Origin: Flavobacteriaceae bacterium UBA3611
GTDB lineage: Bacteria; Bacteroidota; Bacteroidia; Flavobacteriales; Flavobacteriaceae
Assembly: GCA_002375495.1 (NCBI GenBank)
Contig: DFLU01000010.1
Location: 244,315 to 308,314, forward strand
DNA length: 64,000 bases
Direction of reading: 5' to 3'
Shown here: piece after piece, positions 18,252-26,697 of the stretch
Numbering within the stretch: the stretch's first letter is position 1
Layout of the letters: every line of letters begins with the position of its first letter
Made by a program: the position numbers and the translations under genes
The notes under the pieces: generated by a model
What the model was told of the DNA's origin: nothing
What the model saw: only the letters and a program-made list of their open reading frames with translations
Databases searched by the model: none

Positions 18252-19313
18252 ATGGCAGAAAAAAACTATTTGTATAGGGCCGTAGCCTTCGTTTTGTTTA
18301 TTGCGATAAGTCTTTTGTTACTGGTCGAAGGCAAGTCGTTTTTAGCACCGCTCACATTGGCGGCAATTTTGTCTTTGCTTATCCTCCCAGTAGCCCAGAA
18401 GCTAGAACACTTTAAACTGAACAGAACGCTAGCCAGTTTATCCAGTACACTAATTTTGTTTATCATTTCTTGTGGCTTTTTTGTACTAGTTACAGCACAA
18501 ATGAATGAAATGGTCGAGAAATGGGGAGCCATGAAGGATGTCATAAAGCCTAAAGTTGAGATGGCAACCCAATTCATCACCCAGAATACACCCGTTACAG
18601 AAAAGAAATTAGAGGGATACAAATCGAAAATCACAAACTTTAAATTTATCGGTACAGCCAATGGTGGTTCTGGCGCTCTTACCTACTTGGGTAAGCTCAT
18701 CGGTTTTCTAGGCATGTACCTACTGGTTTTTATTTATGTGTTTTTTATGTTGAGGTTCAGAACAAAGTTCAAAAAATTTCTGTTGAAGTTTTTTTCCAAA
18801 GAAAAAAATAAGGAGGTAAAGAAAACCATACGCCAAACCATTTCTGTGGCACAAGGTTACCTACTCGGAAAGCTAAAATTAATTGCAATACTCGCACTTA
18901 TTTATGGTATTGGCTTGGGTATTTCGGGGGTGAGTAATTTTATTCTGATTGCTTTAATTGCTGCGGCACTCACCATTATTCCTTATTTGGGAAATATTAT
19001 GGGGTATAGCCTAGCGCTGATTTTCGGATATCTCATTGATGGCGAGTTGGGTATTTTAATAGGTGTAACTATCACCTTTGTAGTAAGTCAATTTGTTGAA
19101 AGTTATATTCTGCAACCCTATGTTGTGGGCAAAGACGTAGATTTAAATCCGTTGTTTGTTATCCTCGCAGTTATTTTAGGAAATATGATTTGGGGTATAA
19201 TTGGTATGGTGGTGGCGATTCCTGTTTTGGGAATCATCAACGTAATTTTCTTGCACATTCCGAGTTTAAAACCTTTTGGGTTTTTAATGTCTAGGGAAAC
19301 AGATAAAAACTAA
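18252..19313 (+). CDS. AI-2E family transporter (PF01594)
   Basis: This 353-residue polytopic protein has about eight membrane segments in the 2+1+5 pattern of the AI-2E/PerM family: two near the N-terminus (LYRAVAFVLFIAISLLLLVE and ILSLLILPVAQ), one at about 65-85, a soluble stretch at 85-140, then a cluster from 155 to 340. The conserved late block ESYILQPYVVGKDVDLNPL is visible. Members export small solutes or act as Na+/H+ antiporters; export of autoinducer-2 is only one named case, so the substrate is open. A bidirectional terminator separates it from the convergent fsa-like gene. Confidence 0.88.
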   Translation: MAEKNYLYRAVAFVLFIAISLLLLVEGKSFLAPLTLAAILSLLILPVAQKLEHFKLNRTLASLSSTLILFIISCGFFVLVTAQMNEMVEKWGAMKDVIKPKVEMATQFITQNTPVTEKKLEGYKSKITNFKFIGTANGGSGALTYLGKLIGFLGMYLLVFIYVFFMLRFRTKFKKFLLKFFSKEKNKEVKKTIRQTISVAQGYLLGKLKLIAILALIYGIGLGISGVSNFILIALIAAALTIIPYLGNIMGYSLALIFGYLIDGELGILIGVTITFVVSQFVESYILQPYVVGKDVDLNPLFVILAVILGNMIWGIIGMVVAIPVLGIINVIFLHIPSLKPFGFLMSRETDKN

Positions 19314-19314
19314 A

Positions 19315-19340
19315 AAGTGGGCCGAAGCCCACTTAGATTA
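19315..19340. terminator. Bidirectional terminator
   Basis: AAGTGGGC (19315-19322), loop CGAA, GCCCACTT (19327-19334), flanked by A and T runs. It serves the converging genes 18252-19313 and 19368-20021. Confidence 0.8.
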
Positions 19341-19367
19341 AATTTTTTAGTACTAATTTGCCAGATA

Positions 19368-20021
19368 CTAATTTCCTTTTTTATAATCTTCTAAGAATTT
19401 TGCGAGTCCGATATCGGTCAAAGGATGCTTTAGTAAGCCTTCAATAGATGAAAGTGGGCCCGTCATTACATCGCTACCAATTTTAGCACATTCTAATACG
19501 TGCATGGTGTGTCGTACTGAGGCTGCCAAGATTTGTGTTTCAAAACCATAATTATCATAAATCAACCGAATTTCAGCAATCAGATTAAGACCATCGGTAG
19601 AAATATCGTCCAGTCTTCCAATAAACGGCGAAACATACGTAGCACCTGCTTTTGCTGCCAATAGTGCTTGTCCTGCAGAAAATACCAACGTGCAATTGGT
19701 TCGAATACCATTGTCGGTAAAATATTTGATGGCTTTTACCCCTTCTTTAATCATAGGGACTTTCACAACAATTTGCTCGTGCAGTTCAGCCAATTGTTCA
19801 CCTTCACGTACCATTCCTTCAAAATCTGTAGCAATGACTTCCGCAGAAACATCACCATCTACAATGTTGCAGATATCTACATAGTGTTTCAGGATGTTGT
19901 CACGACCTGTTATTCCTTCCTTTGCCATGAGCGAAGGATTGGTGGTTACGCCATCTAATACGCCCAAGTCTTGAGCTTCACGTATCTGTTCTAAGTTTGC
20001 GGTATCAATGAAGAATTTCAT
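19368..20021 (-). CDS. fsa: Fructose-6-phosphate aldolase / small transaldolase
   Basis: The 217-residue TIM barrel has the short FSA/TalC length rather than the 310-390 residues of full transaldolases. Motifs are MKFFIDTANLEQI, the TTNPSL loop, VKVPM with the Schiff-base-lysine strand, and FSAGQALLAAKAGATYVSPFIGRLDD. The family either splits fructose-6-phosphate into glyceraldehyde-3-phosphate and dihydroxyacetone or acts as transaldolase in the pentose phosphate pathway. Flavobacteria often use this short form as their only transaldolase, so the latter role is likely. It is cytoplasmic and transcribed alone. Confidence 0.85.
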   Translation of the reverse strand: MKFFIDTANLEQIREAQDLGVLDGVTTNPSLMAKEGITGRDNILKHYVDICNIVDGDVSAEVIATDFEGMVREGEQLAELHEQIVVKVPMIKEGVKAIKYFTDNGIRTNCTLVFSAGQALLAAKAGATYVSPFIGRLDDISTDGLNLIAEIRLIYDNYGFETQILAASVRHTMHVLECAKIGSDVMTGPLSSIEGLLKHPLTDIGLAKFLEDYKKGN

Positions 20022-20104
20022 GAGGTGTTGTGTTTAATTTTTGGTAAAAATAAGGAAGATAGCAACGGCTAAAAAGCAATGTCGATAACTTGTGATAAAA
20101 AGTA

Positions 20105-20172
20105 GATTGCTGGGAGCTAGAAGTTGGAAGCTTGCCCGTACCGAACGGAGTTTGGGCGGGTTGGAAGCTAGG
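20105..20172. repeat. Dispersed low-complexity repeat (GGAAGCT type)
   Basis: GGGAGCTAGAAGTTGGAAGC is followed by a GTTTGGGCGGG block and another GGAAGCTAG. Related blocks occur at 37033-37110. The spacer between the fsa-like and SDR genes holds nothing else. Confidence 0.6.
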
Positions 20173-20178
20173 GTTATA

Positions 20179-20985
20179 TTATAGATCATAATGCTTCATC
20201 AGCATTTTTTCGTACGTTTTATCGGGGAGCACCCGTTTTAGCACAACTGAAAATTTTTGTAAAAAGGCTCCCACTTTATAATGAATTTTAGGCTGCTCAG
20301 TTTCAATAATGCGATGAATTGCCATTGCCATTTCATTCGGATTGTTACCTGCATCTACGTGCTCATTCATGGTTTTCAGCGTTGCACTATAGGCCTGTTT
20401 GTACGGAGAACCTTCTAAAACCGGTGCGTGGTAGCGCCCAGAGGCAATATTCGTGGCAAAATCGCCAGGAGCAACATTGGTCATGTGTATTCCAAATTGC
20501 TTGATTTCCATTCGGTAGGCTTCTGCGGTGATTTCTAACGCAGCCTTGGTAGCACTGTAGATTCCCCGATATGGCAATCCCATATACCCAGCAATTGAAG
20601 TGATGTTAATTATATGTCCTTTTTTCTGTTTCCGCATTTGCGGCATCACCGCTTTTATAACATGTAATGGTCCGTAGAAGTTGGTTTCAAAAGCATTTCG
20701 GATTTCGTCTATTGGTGTTTCTTCAATTGGGCCCGTAATACCAACACCCGCATTATTTATCAAGACATCAATTTGTCCCGTTTCAGCAATAATCTGCGCT
20801 ACGGTATCTTCAATGGTATCTGGTTTTGTTACATCAAGTTTCAACAGAGGAAAGGGAACAACATCTTGGTAGTTCGACGGATTTCTACTGGTGCCATAGA
20901 CCGAATATCCTTTCTCGTGTAGAAATAAGCCAATGGCTTTTCCAATTCCTGAAGAGGCTCCTGTAATAAATATAACTTTTGGCAT
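20179..20985 (-). CDS. Short-chain dehydrogenase/reductase (SDR)
   Basis: The 268-residue classical SDR starts MPKVIFITGASSGIGKAIG, carrying the TGxxxGIG NAD(P)-binding motif. NNAGVG follows, then the catalytic Ser in ITSIAGYMG and YSATK (YxxxK). The frame runs 24 codons further upstream, but that segment shows no fold and runs towards the SRP RNA, so the start at 20983-20985 is preferred. The C-terminal third (LQKFSVVLKRVLPDKTYEKML) resembles SDRs that act on lipophilic substrates. The substrate is unknown. It is transcribed from the spacer behind the SRP RNA gene, on the same strand. Confidence 0.88.
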   Translation of the reverse strand: MPKVIFITGASSGIGKAIGLFLHEKGYSVYGTSRNPSNYQDVVPFPLLKLDVTKPDTIEDTVAQIIAETGQIDVLINNAGVGITGPIEETPIDEIRNAFETNFYGPLHVIKAVMPQMRKQKKGHIINITSIAGYMGLPYRGIYSATKAALEITAEAYRMEIKQFGIHMTNVAPGDFATNIASGRYHAPVLEGSPYKQAYSATLKTMNEHVDAGNNPNEMAMAIHRIIETEQPKIHYKVGAFLQKFSVVLKRVLPDKTYEKMLMKHYDL

Positions 20986-21060
20986 AGGTTTGAGGAAAGC
21001 ACAAAGATGCGGTGTTGTGTTAAGTATTCCAAATAGAAACGACACTTTAGCGCACAAAAA

Positions 21061-21157
21061 ATGGCAAGCTACCTACATCACACCGCTACGACCGCGTACC
21101 CTTGCTGCGTTCCCGCCCTGGGGGATTAAGCAGGAGCTGGTTGTGTAGGACTTGCCG
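21061..21157 (-). ncRNA. ffs: Small SRP RNA (4.5S)
   Basis: Read on the minus strand, GGCAAGTCCTACA at the 5' end pairs with TGTAGGTAGCTTGCC at the 3' end. The apical part carries the Ffh-binding region, a CAGGGCGGGAACGCAGCAAG block of the kind CCGGAAGGNAGCA. The length of about 95 bases and the long single hairpin match the bacterial small SRP RNA. It guides Ffh to signal sequences. Confidence 0.92.
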
Positions 21158-21160
21158 ATG

Positions 21161-21191
21161 CAAATATACGGCACTTTTCATGCTTCTACAA
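21161..21191 (-). promoter_or_regulatory. Promoter of the SRP RNA
   Basis: On the minus strand TTG (21189-21191), 20 bases, TATATTTG (21161-21168). The RNA begins about five bases further on, the expected +1 distance. Confidence 0.75.
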
Positions 21192-21245
21192 GCATTTTTA
21201 CCATCAATTATTATTGGCTATCTTGCGTTAAAATTGAACAATACC

Positions 21246-22280
21246 ATGAAATTTTATAACACGATCATCTTCATGTTTTTAGCAGCTTTGTTTGTAAGCT
21301 GCGAAGATGAAATTAAGAATCCAGATACATATTTTTTTATTGAAATAGCCGACGAGAAGAAAAAGTACAGTCCGTCTGATGTACTTTCTGTATCGCTTCA
21401 GAATAAGAAAAATGTTGAAATAGCCTCCACCAATTATACCTTCGATGGAACTGAAGTCACTGGTAGTTCATTCCCCTTGGCAGCACAAAAAATGGGGAAG
21501 CATACCATAGTAGCTGTGGTGATGGTTGATGGTAAGGAATATTCCGTAGAAAAAAATATTACTATCGTAGCTCCAAAAAAGCCTGAAATTTACTCATACA
21601 CCATTCTGGAAACCTATCCGCATGACCCGAAGGCGTATACACAAGGACTCGAATTTAGCAACGACACCTTGTACGAAAGCACTGGGCAATACAAGCAATC
21701 TACGCTTCGTAAAACAGATTATACTACCGGCGAAGTGCTGGCTTCTGAAGCGATAGGAGATCGATACTTTGGCGAAGGAATGACCATTGTCGGAAATAAA
21801 ATCTATCAACTCACTTGGAAAAGTGGCAATGGCTTTATCTACAATAAAAATACCTTCCAGAAAATGGGAACCTTTGTCTATGGCGAAAGTGAAGAGGGTT
21901 GGGGCCTTTGCAACGATGGTGCTACCATATATAAAAGCGATGGTACTGAAAAAATATGGAAGCTCGACAAAGAAACCCTCGCAGAAAAAAGCTATATAGA
22001 GGTGTATACCAATAAAAGTAAAATAGACACGATTAACGAGCTAGAATGGGTAGACAATAGAATCTATGCTAATGTTTACAGAAAAGATGCTATCGCCATC
22101 GTAAATCCTGAAAATGGTGCGGTAGAAGGCGTAGTGAACTTAAAAGGATTGAAAGACCAAGTCACCAAACATGCTGAAATCGACGTGTTGAACGGTATTG
22201 CTTATAAAGGCGAGCCCAATATTTTATACGTAACCGGAAAAAATTGGGACAAACTTTTTAAAATCAGAATAGAGAAGTAG
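21246..22280 (+). CDS. Glutaminyl-peptide cyclotransferase lipoprotein
   Basis: The 344-residue product has a lipoprotein signal (MKFYNTIIFMFLAALFVSC) and a short Ig-like region (about 30-110). A beta-propeller of the glutamine cyclotransferase family PF05096 follows (about 115-344), with LETYPHDPKAYTQGLEF, ESTGQYKQSTLRK, FGEGMT and NELEWVDNRIYANVY. These enzymes cyclise N-terminal glutamine to pyroglutamate; here it would act in the envelope on exported proteins. The same frame is open back to 21102, but that stretch is the complement of the SRP RNA, so the Met at 21246 is the real start. Confidence 0.9.
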   Translation: MKFYNTIIFMFLAALFVSCEDEIKNPDTYFFIEIADEKKKYSPSDVLSVSLQNKKNVEIASTNYTFDGTEVTGSSFPLAAQKMGKHTIVAVVMVDGKEYSVEKNITIVAPKKPEIYSYTILETYPHDPKAYTQGLEFSNDTLYESTGQYKQSTLRKTDYTTGEVLASEAIGDRYFGEGMTIVGNKIYQLTWKSGNGFIYNKNTFQKMGTFVYGESEEGWGLCNDGATIYKSDGTEKIWKLDKETLAEKSYIEVYTNKSKIDTINELEWVDNRIYANVYRKDAIAIVNPENGAVEGVVNLKGLKDQVTKHAEIDVLNGIAYKGEPNILYVTGKNWDKLFKIRIEK

Positions 22281-22368
22281 TAGGGGAGTAGGGGCCAACC
22301 GAAACTTTGCCCGACAAACAATATTCCCCTTATAAAAAAGTTATATTTTTACTGAAAATTAAAGCTTA

Positions 22369-23922
22369 ATGAAGTATTTGTACACTCTTGCCCTGCTGGC
22401 CTGTGTAATCACATGGAGTTCTTGTAGAAACGATTTTGAAACGGTTGCAAGCTCAGGAAATCTAGAGTTTTCGAGAGACACCGTTTTTTTAGACACCGTT
22501 TTTAGCAATATAGGTTCTAGCACATATAACTTAAAAGTGTACAATCGTACCGATGAGGATATTAGCATTCCAACTCTGGCACTGGCTCAGGGAGAAGCTT
22601 CTAATTATCGTTTAAATGTAGATGGGCTGCCAGGAAAGAGCTTTACAGATGTACAAGTGCTTGCTCAGGATAGTATTTTTATTTTTATTGAAACTACCTT
22701 CGATATAAACAGCGCACCGAGTAACGAGATGCAGTTTTTATATACAGACCAATTGGTGTTTGATGGTGGCGGAAATCAACAACAGGTAGAGCTGGTAACT
22801 TTAGTTCAGGATGCTGTATTTTTGTTTCCAGCCGATTTAGGCAATGGAATTTTTGAAACGCTTACCATTGGTTCGGGTGAAGAAGCCTTTGAGATAGAAG
22901 GGTTCTTTCTTGATGACAACGAACTTACCTTTACGAACGAGAAACCCTACGTGATCTATGGTTTCGCGGCAGTTCCACCAGAAAAAACATTAACTGTAGA
23001 AGCAGGTGCCCGCGTGCATTTTCATGAAAACAGTGGTATTTTGGTTGCCAACAATGCTTCTATGAAAGTGTTGGGCGCACCAAGTACAGACCCCGTAGCA
23101 CTAGAAAATGAGGTCATTTTTGAAGGAGATCGTTTAGAACCTAGCTTTAGCGATATTCCAGGCCAATGGGGATTTATTTGGCTTACCGATGGCAGTGTAG
23201 ACCACGAATTTAACTATACTACCATCAAGAATGGGATTGCAGGTATCAGAATGGATAACAACACAGGACCTCGAACGTTAGAGCTGCGAAATGTTCAAAT
23301 CTACAACAGTGCAGTTTCAGGCTTAATTGCCTTTACGGGCGATGTGTATGGCGAAAATGTCGTGATCAATAATAGTGGGCAAGCCTCCTTGGCGTGTTCT
23401 TTTGGGGGACGTTATGAATTTAACCATTGCACATTTGTAAATTATTGGACCAACAGTTTTAGAAATTTCCCGAGTGTACAGATCGACAATGTTTTCCAAG
23501 TAGGTCCTGATGAAGTTTTGGTGGCCGATGTACTTCAAGCCAATTTCAACAATTGTATTATCTACGGAAACGAACAGCGCGAATTAGGGATTCTAAATCA
23601 GCCAGGCGGTTCTATTTTCAACTTTAACTTTCAGAATAGTTTGATACGGTTTGATGACCCTAACAATGAATTTACTGAAATACCCGAATACCAATTTGGT
23701 AATAACGAATTGTATACGGCAATTGTTAGAAATGAAGACCCTGTTTTTCAAGACACAGAAAATAACAATTTCAATATTGAACAAGGAACATCTGCCGCTG
23801 AAGGTATTGGAGCTGGAGGAATTGCACCGCCAGTTGATTTAAATGGTACGCCAAGAGATGCTAACAGTCCTGACGCCGGCGCATATGAAGCGACTGTATT
23901 TCCCGATCCAGACGGTGATTAA
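22369..23922 (+). CDS. Beta-helix lipoprotein, function unknown
   Basis: The 517-residue product has a lipoprotein signal (LALLACVITWSSC, Cys near 19). Residues about 160-480 show repeated short beta-strand/Asn turns (GIAGIRMDNNTG, VQIYNSAVSGLI, VVINNSGQASL, NNCIIYGNEQRE) typical of a right-handed parallel beta-helix. The end DLNGTPRDANSPDAGAYE is the motif that closes many such 'choice-of-anchor' secreted proteins. No catalytic residues can be assigned. It should be exposed on the outer membrane. Its stop overlaps the stop of the convergent peroxidase gene by four bases. Confidence 0.78.
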   Translation: MKYLYTLALLACVITWSSCRNDFETVASSGNLEFSRDTVFLDTVFSNIGSSTYNLKVYNRTDEDISIPTLALAQGEASNYRLNVDGLPGKSFTDVQVLAQDSIFIFIETTFDINSAPSNEMQFLYTDQLVFDGGGNQQQVELVTLVQDAVFLFPADLGNGIFETLTIGSGEEAFEIEGFFLDDNELTFTNEKPYVIYGFAAVPPEKTLTVEAGARVHFHENSGILVANNASMKVLGAPSTDPVALENEVIFEGDRLEPSFSDIPGQWGFIWLTDGSVDHEFNYTTIKNGIAGIRMDNNTGPRTLELRNVQIYNSAVSGLIAFTGDVYGENVVINNSGQASLACSFGGRYEFNHCTFVNYWTNSFRNFPSVQIDNVFQVGPDEVLVADVLQANFNNCIIYGNEQRELGILNQPGGSIFNFNFQNSLIRFDDPNNEFTEIPEYQFGNNELYTAIVRNEDPVFQDTENNNFNIEQGTSAAEGIGAGGIAPPVDLNGTPRDANSPDAGAYEATVFPDPDGD

Positions 23923-25277
23923 TCACATCCTAAGTCGATACGCGATTGCGGATCGTTATTCGGTATGCAATTCCCAGAAAGCACTGCGGTGGGCGCGTAA
24001 CGCTCAATGGTAGCATCATACAGCCCATTTTCTAAGAAATCTGTAATCAAATCTATTTCTGCAGGACTCAGGTTGGTAGTTCCAAATTGCGGGGCCAATT
24101 GACTGTCTGGAATTTCAGTATTTTGTTTTACCCCTGCATTTTTATAAGCAACCACCTCGCGAATACTGTTTACCGAACCGCCATGACCGTAAAATGAATT
24201 CATTTTTAAATTGTACAAGGTGGGAACTTTAAACTTGAAATTATCTTCAGCACGTCCTGTAAACTCTCCTCTACCGCGTTGCACTGAAATATTAAAAGAA
24301 AGCATATTGTCGTTAAATAAAATTGTTTCCTCCGGGCTGAAATCGTAGAGTCCCCATGCGTAAAATCCTTCCGATTTTAAGGCGGGCCCTGTATGGCATT
24401 CATAGCACTTACCCTTGCCAAAAAAGAGTAGGGCACCTTGTTTCTGTTCTGGGGTTAACGCAGTCGTATTTCCACGCAACCACTCTTGCCAAGGTGCTTT
24501 ATTCGCCAAAATAGTTCGATTAAACGCCGCTATGGCCAAAGCACCATTTACTGGGGTATATCGTTCGTCTTCTGGAGAAGTTGGAAACGCTTCGTCGAAC
24601 AGGCTTTTGTAACCAAAAGTTTCTACAAATTCGGTGTCTATTTTTAATCGATGCATGGTCTGCCCAGCTACACCTTGTGTTTCAAGACCTTGGAACCCTA
24701 ATAGATTTTCAGGTATGATTTCGGCATTTTGTTGTACATACGGTGCATTAATGCCCTGTGCGCCCAAAGCGCCGTTCCAGAGTGCTACGGTCTGATACGC
24801 AACATTAATGAGTGTGGGTGGTTTTATAGGTTGTACATCTATACTGTCTCTCGGCATCGCACCTTTGTCCATAGGTATTCTTCCTTCACCTTTTAGTCCG
24901 AAACCAATACCTCCTTCTCCTATTCCTTGTCTAATTCCTGCTGAAAATCCAGAAGCAGCGGGATGACAACTTGCGCATGCGTAGGTATATTGGTTATCTG
25001 GCATTTTCGGATTTCCGCCTGTGGCTGTTTCGTGAACGAGCAATCTACCCAAACGTACTTTTTCTTGGGTGATTGGGTTTAGAGGATCTTGCGGAATGCT
25101 AGCGTAGTCCTCTTCATCGGGTAGTACAAAAAACGAAAGTCCTTGTCCGTCAGAACGTTCATTCAATAGTGCAGTAAGTTCTTGGTCTAGTTCGGTGGGT
25201 GTAGCTATATACTCATCAGACTGACAGGAACTGAATATAAGTGCGACGATCACCAACAGCAATAGTGGATGTTTCAT
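23919..25277 (-). CDS. Di-haem cytochrome c peroxidase family lipoprotein
   Basis: The 452-residue protein begins with a lipobox (LVIVALIFSSC). It contains two c-type haem motifs, CASCH (near 107) and CYECH (near 290), as in bacterial CcpA/MauG enzymes. An RxxxGRLLVHE block precedes the first haem. The family reduces H2O2 with electrons from cytochrome c, or performs MauG-type oxidations. At 452 residues it is longer than classical CcpA (about 330), with extra loops around 130-200. It is anchored by lipid in the envelope. It converges with the beta-helix lipoprotein gene, with a four-base stop overlap. Confidence 0.87.
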   Translation of the reverse strand: MKHPLLLLVIVALIFSSCQSDEYIATPTELDQELTALLNERSDGQGLSFFVLPDEEDYASIPQDPLNPITQEKVRLGRLLVHETATGGNPKMPDNQYTYACASCHPAASGFSAGIRQGIGEGGIGFGLKGEGRIPMDKGAMPRDSIDVQPIKPPTLINVAYQTVALWNGALGAQGINAPYVQQNAEIIPENLLGFQGLETQGVAGQTMHRLKIDTEFVETFGYKSLFDEAFPTSPEDERYTPVNGALAIAAFNRTILANKAPWQEWLRGNTTALTPEQKQGALLFFGKGKCYECHTGPALKSEGFYAWGLYDFSPEETILFNDNMLSFNISVQRGRGEFTGRAEDNFKFKVPTLYNLKMNSFYGHGGSVNSIREVVAYKNAGVKQNTEIPDSQLAPQFGTTNLSPAEIDLITDFLENGLYDATIERYAPTAVLSGNCIPNNDPQSRIDLGCD

Positions 25278-25431
25278 TTGGATTTCTTTGTTAGATGCTT
25301 AAAAGTAAGAAAAATACCGAAACAACTACAAATTTGAAGTTTTTTCAACTACTGAAAATAAGCACTTTTATTTTTAGCAACAAGATTTGTAAGGAATGCC
25401 GGCTTATTTTTTTGGAATAAATCAATCCACA

Positions 25432-25464
25432 AAAAAACCGAATGCGCTAACATTCGGTTTTTTC
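25432..25464. terminator. Terminator behind the M28 peptidase gene
   Basis: CCGAATG (25438-25444), loop CGCTAA, CATTCGG (25451-25457), with A and T runs on both sides. The T run on the minus strand serves 25487-26497. Confidence 0.8.
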
Positions 25465-25486
25465 AGAATATAAAATATAAAAATTC

Positions 25487-26497
25487 TTATAGCTTATCGG
25501 CTGTGATACGCTCTTCTTGGTTTGCCAATTGCCACGCTGTGTGAAAAATTAACTGCGCTCTTTTTGCCATAAGCTCATACTCAATTTTGTCTGGCGTATC
25601 GGTAGGCTGGTGGTAATCTTCGTGCGTACCGTTAAAATAGAAGATGATCGGCACATTGTTTTTGGCAAAGTTAAAATGGTCACTTCTGTAGTAGAAACGA
25701 TTCGGGTCGTTCTCATCGTTATAGGTGTAATCTAACTCTAAGTCGCTGTACTGTGCCGCTACTTGTTCAGAAAGGTCGTGTAAGCCTTGGCTTAATTTAT
25801 CACTTCCTATGAGGTAGATATAGTTTGGGTTGTCTTTTTTGTCTGGATCTATACGTCCGATCATGTCGGTATTTAGGTTTGCCACCGTGTTTTCTAACGG
25901 AAATAGCGGATTTTCAGTATAGTATCTCGAACCATAGAGACCAATCTCCTCACCGGTTACATGCAAGAATAGAATGGACCGTTTTGGGCCTTGACCATTT
26001 TTCACCGCTTGTTGGAATGCTTCGGCCATTTCTAGCATTGAAACCGTCCCGCTACCATCATCGTCAGCTCCATTAAAAACTTCGCCATTTTCCACACCTA
26101 CGTGGTCATAATGTGCAGAAAGTACAATAACTTCATCTGGCTTTTCGCTTCCTTTAATAAACGCCACCACATTTTCAGAGGGTGCTGGTTCTTTCATTCT
26201 GCTGAAATATTCAGCCGGTATGTTTTGGTAGTAGTTGTTTGGCTCAATAGGAGAAGTAATACCTTGGTCCATATAAAAATTACGCAAGTACTCGGCTGCC
26301 AATTTTTGACCTTGCGTCCCCGTCATTCGCCCTTGCATTTTGTCGTCAGCAAAAATGTACAGATGTTCCTTAAGGTCGTCTGCGGTAATTGTACTGGCAT
26401 ATTCTGCCTGGGTCATTTTCTTGCTTTCGGTGCTTTTAGTAGAATTACAGGCAACTGCAAGCAATGCCAAACTTGAAATAAGGAATAGTTTCATCAT
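25487..26497 (-). CDS. M28 family zinc aminopeptidase lipoprotein
   Basis: The 336-residue product has a lipobox (LALLAVAC, Cys 17). A PA-less M28 fold follows, with the co-catalytic zinc ligands in order: SAHYDHVG (His), GADDDGSG (bridging Asp), GEEIGLYGS (Glu-Glu), NTDMIGR (Asp) and THEDYHQPTDT (His). It should remove N-terminal residues from peptides in the periplasm or at the cell surface. The upstream sequence TAAAGATA (26519-26526) reads as a TATCTTTA -7 box on the minus strand. It has no operon partner. Confidence 0.9.
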   Translation of the reverse strand: MMKLFLISSLALLAVACNSTKSTESKKMTQAEYASTITADDLKEHLYIFADDKMQGRMTGTQGQKLAAEYLRNFYMDQGITSPIEPNNYYQNIPAEYFSRMKEPAPSENVVAFIKGSEKPDEVIVLSAHYDHVGVENGEVFNGADDDGSGTVSMLEMAEAFQQAVKNGQGPKRSILFLHVTGEEIGLYGSRYYTENPLFPLENTVANLNTDMIGRIDPDKKDNPNYIYLIGSDKLSQGLHDLSEQVAAQYSDLELDYTYNDENDPNRFYYRSDHFNFAKNNVPIIFYFNGTHEDYHQPTDTPDKIEYELMAKRAQLIFHTAWQLANQEERITADKL

Positions 26498-26673
26498 CTA
26501 GGTATTGGTTCAAGCGGGTAAAGATACATTTTGTTGTTTTTCAACCGAAAACTTTCAGAAATAATTAAGAAAATAAACAATCGAAATTTATTGTCCGGAA
26601 GTGTGATGGATTTAAACACCTGATTAAAGAGCACAATTCCAATTTTCAAAATATACAGCTCGTTCCTACTTTG

Positions 26674-26681
26674 TATCTTTG
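26674..26681 (+). promoter_or_regulatory. -7 box of the MBL-rhodanese gene
   Basis: TATCTTTG matches TAnnTTTG and ends 16 bases before the ATG at 26698; no clear TTG is found at -33. Confidence 0.4.
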
Positions 26682-26697
26682 CTGAAACTCTAAAAAA

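Noticed and set aside
21102..21245. N-terminal extension of the glutaminyl cyclase gene
   Set aside because: It runs over the complement of the SRP RNA and its promoter; the lipoprotein signal starts at 21246.
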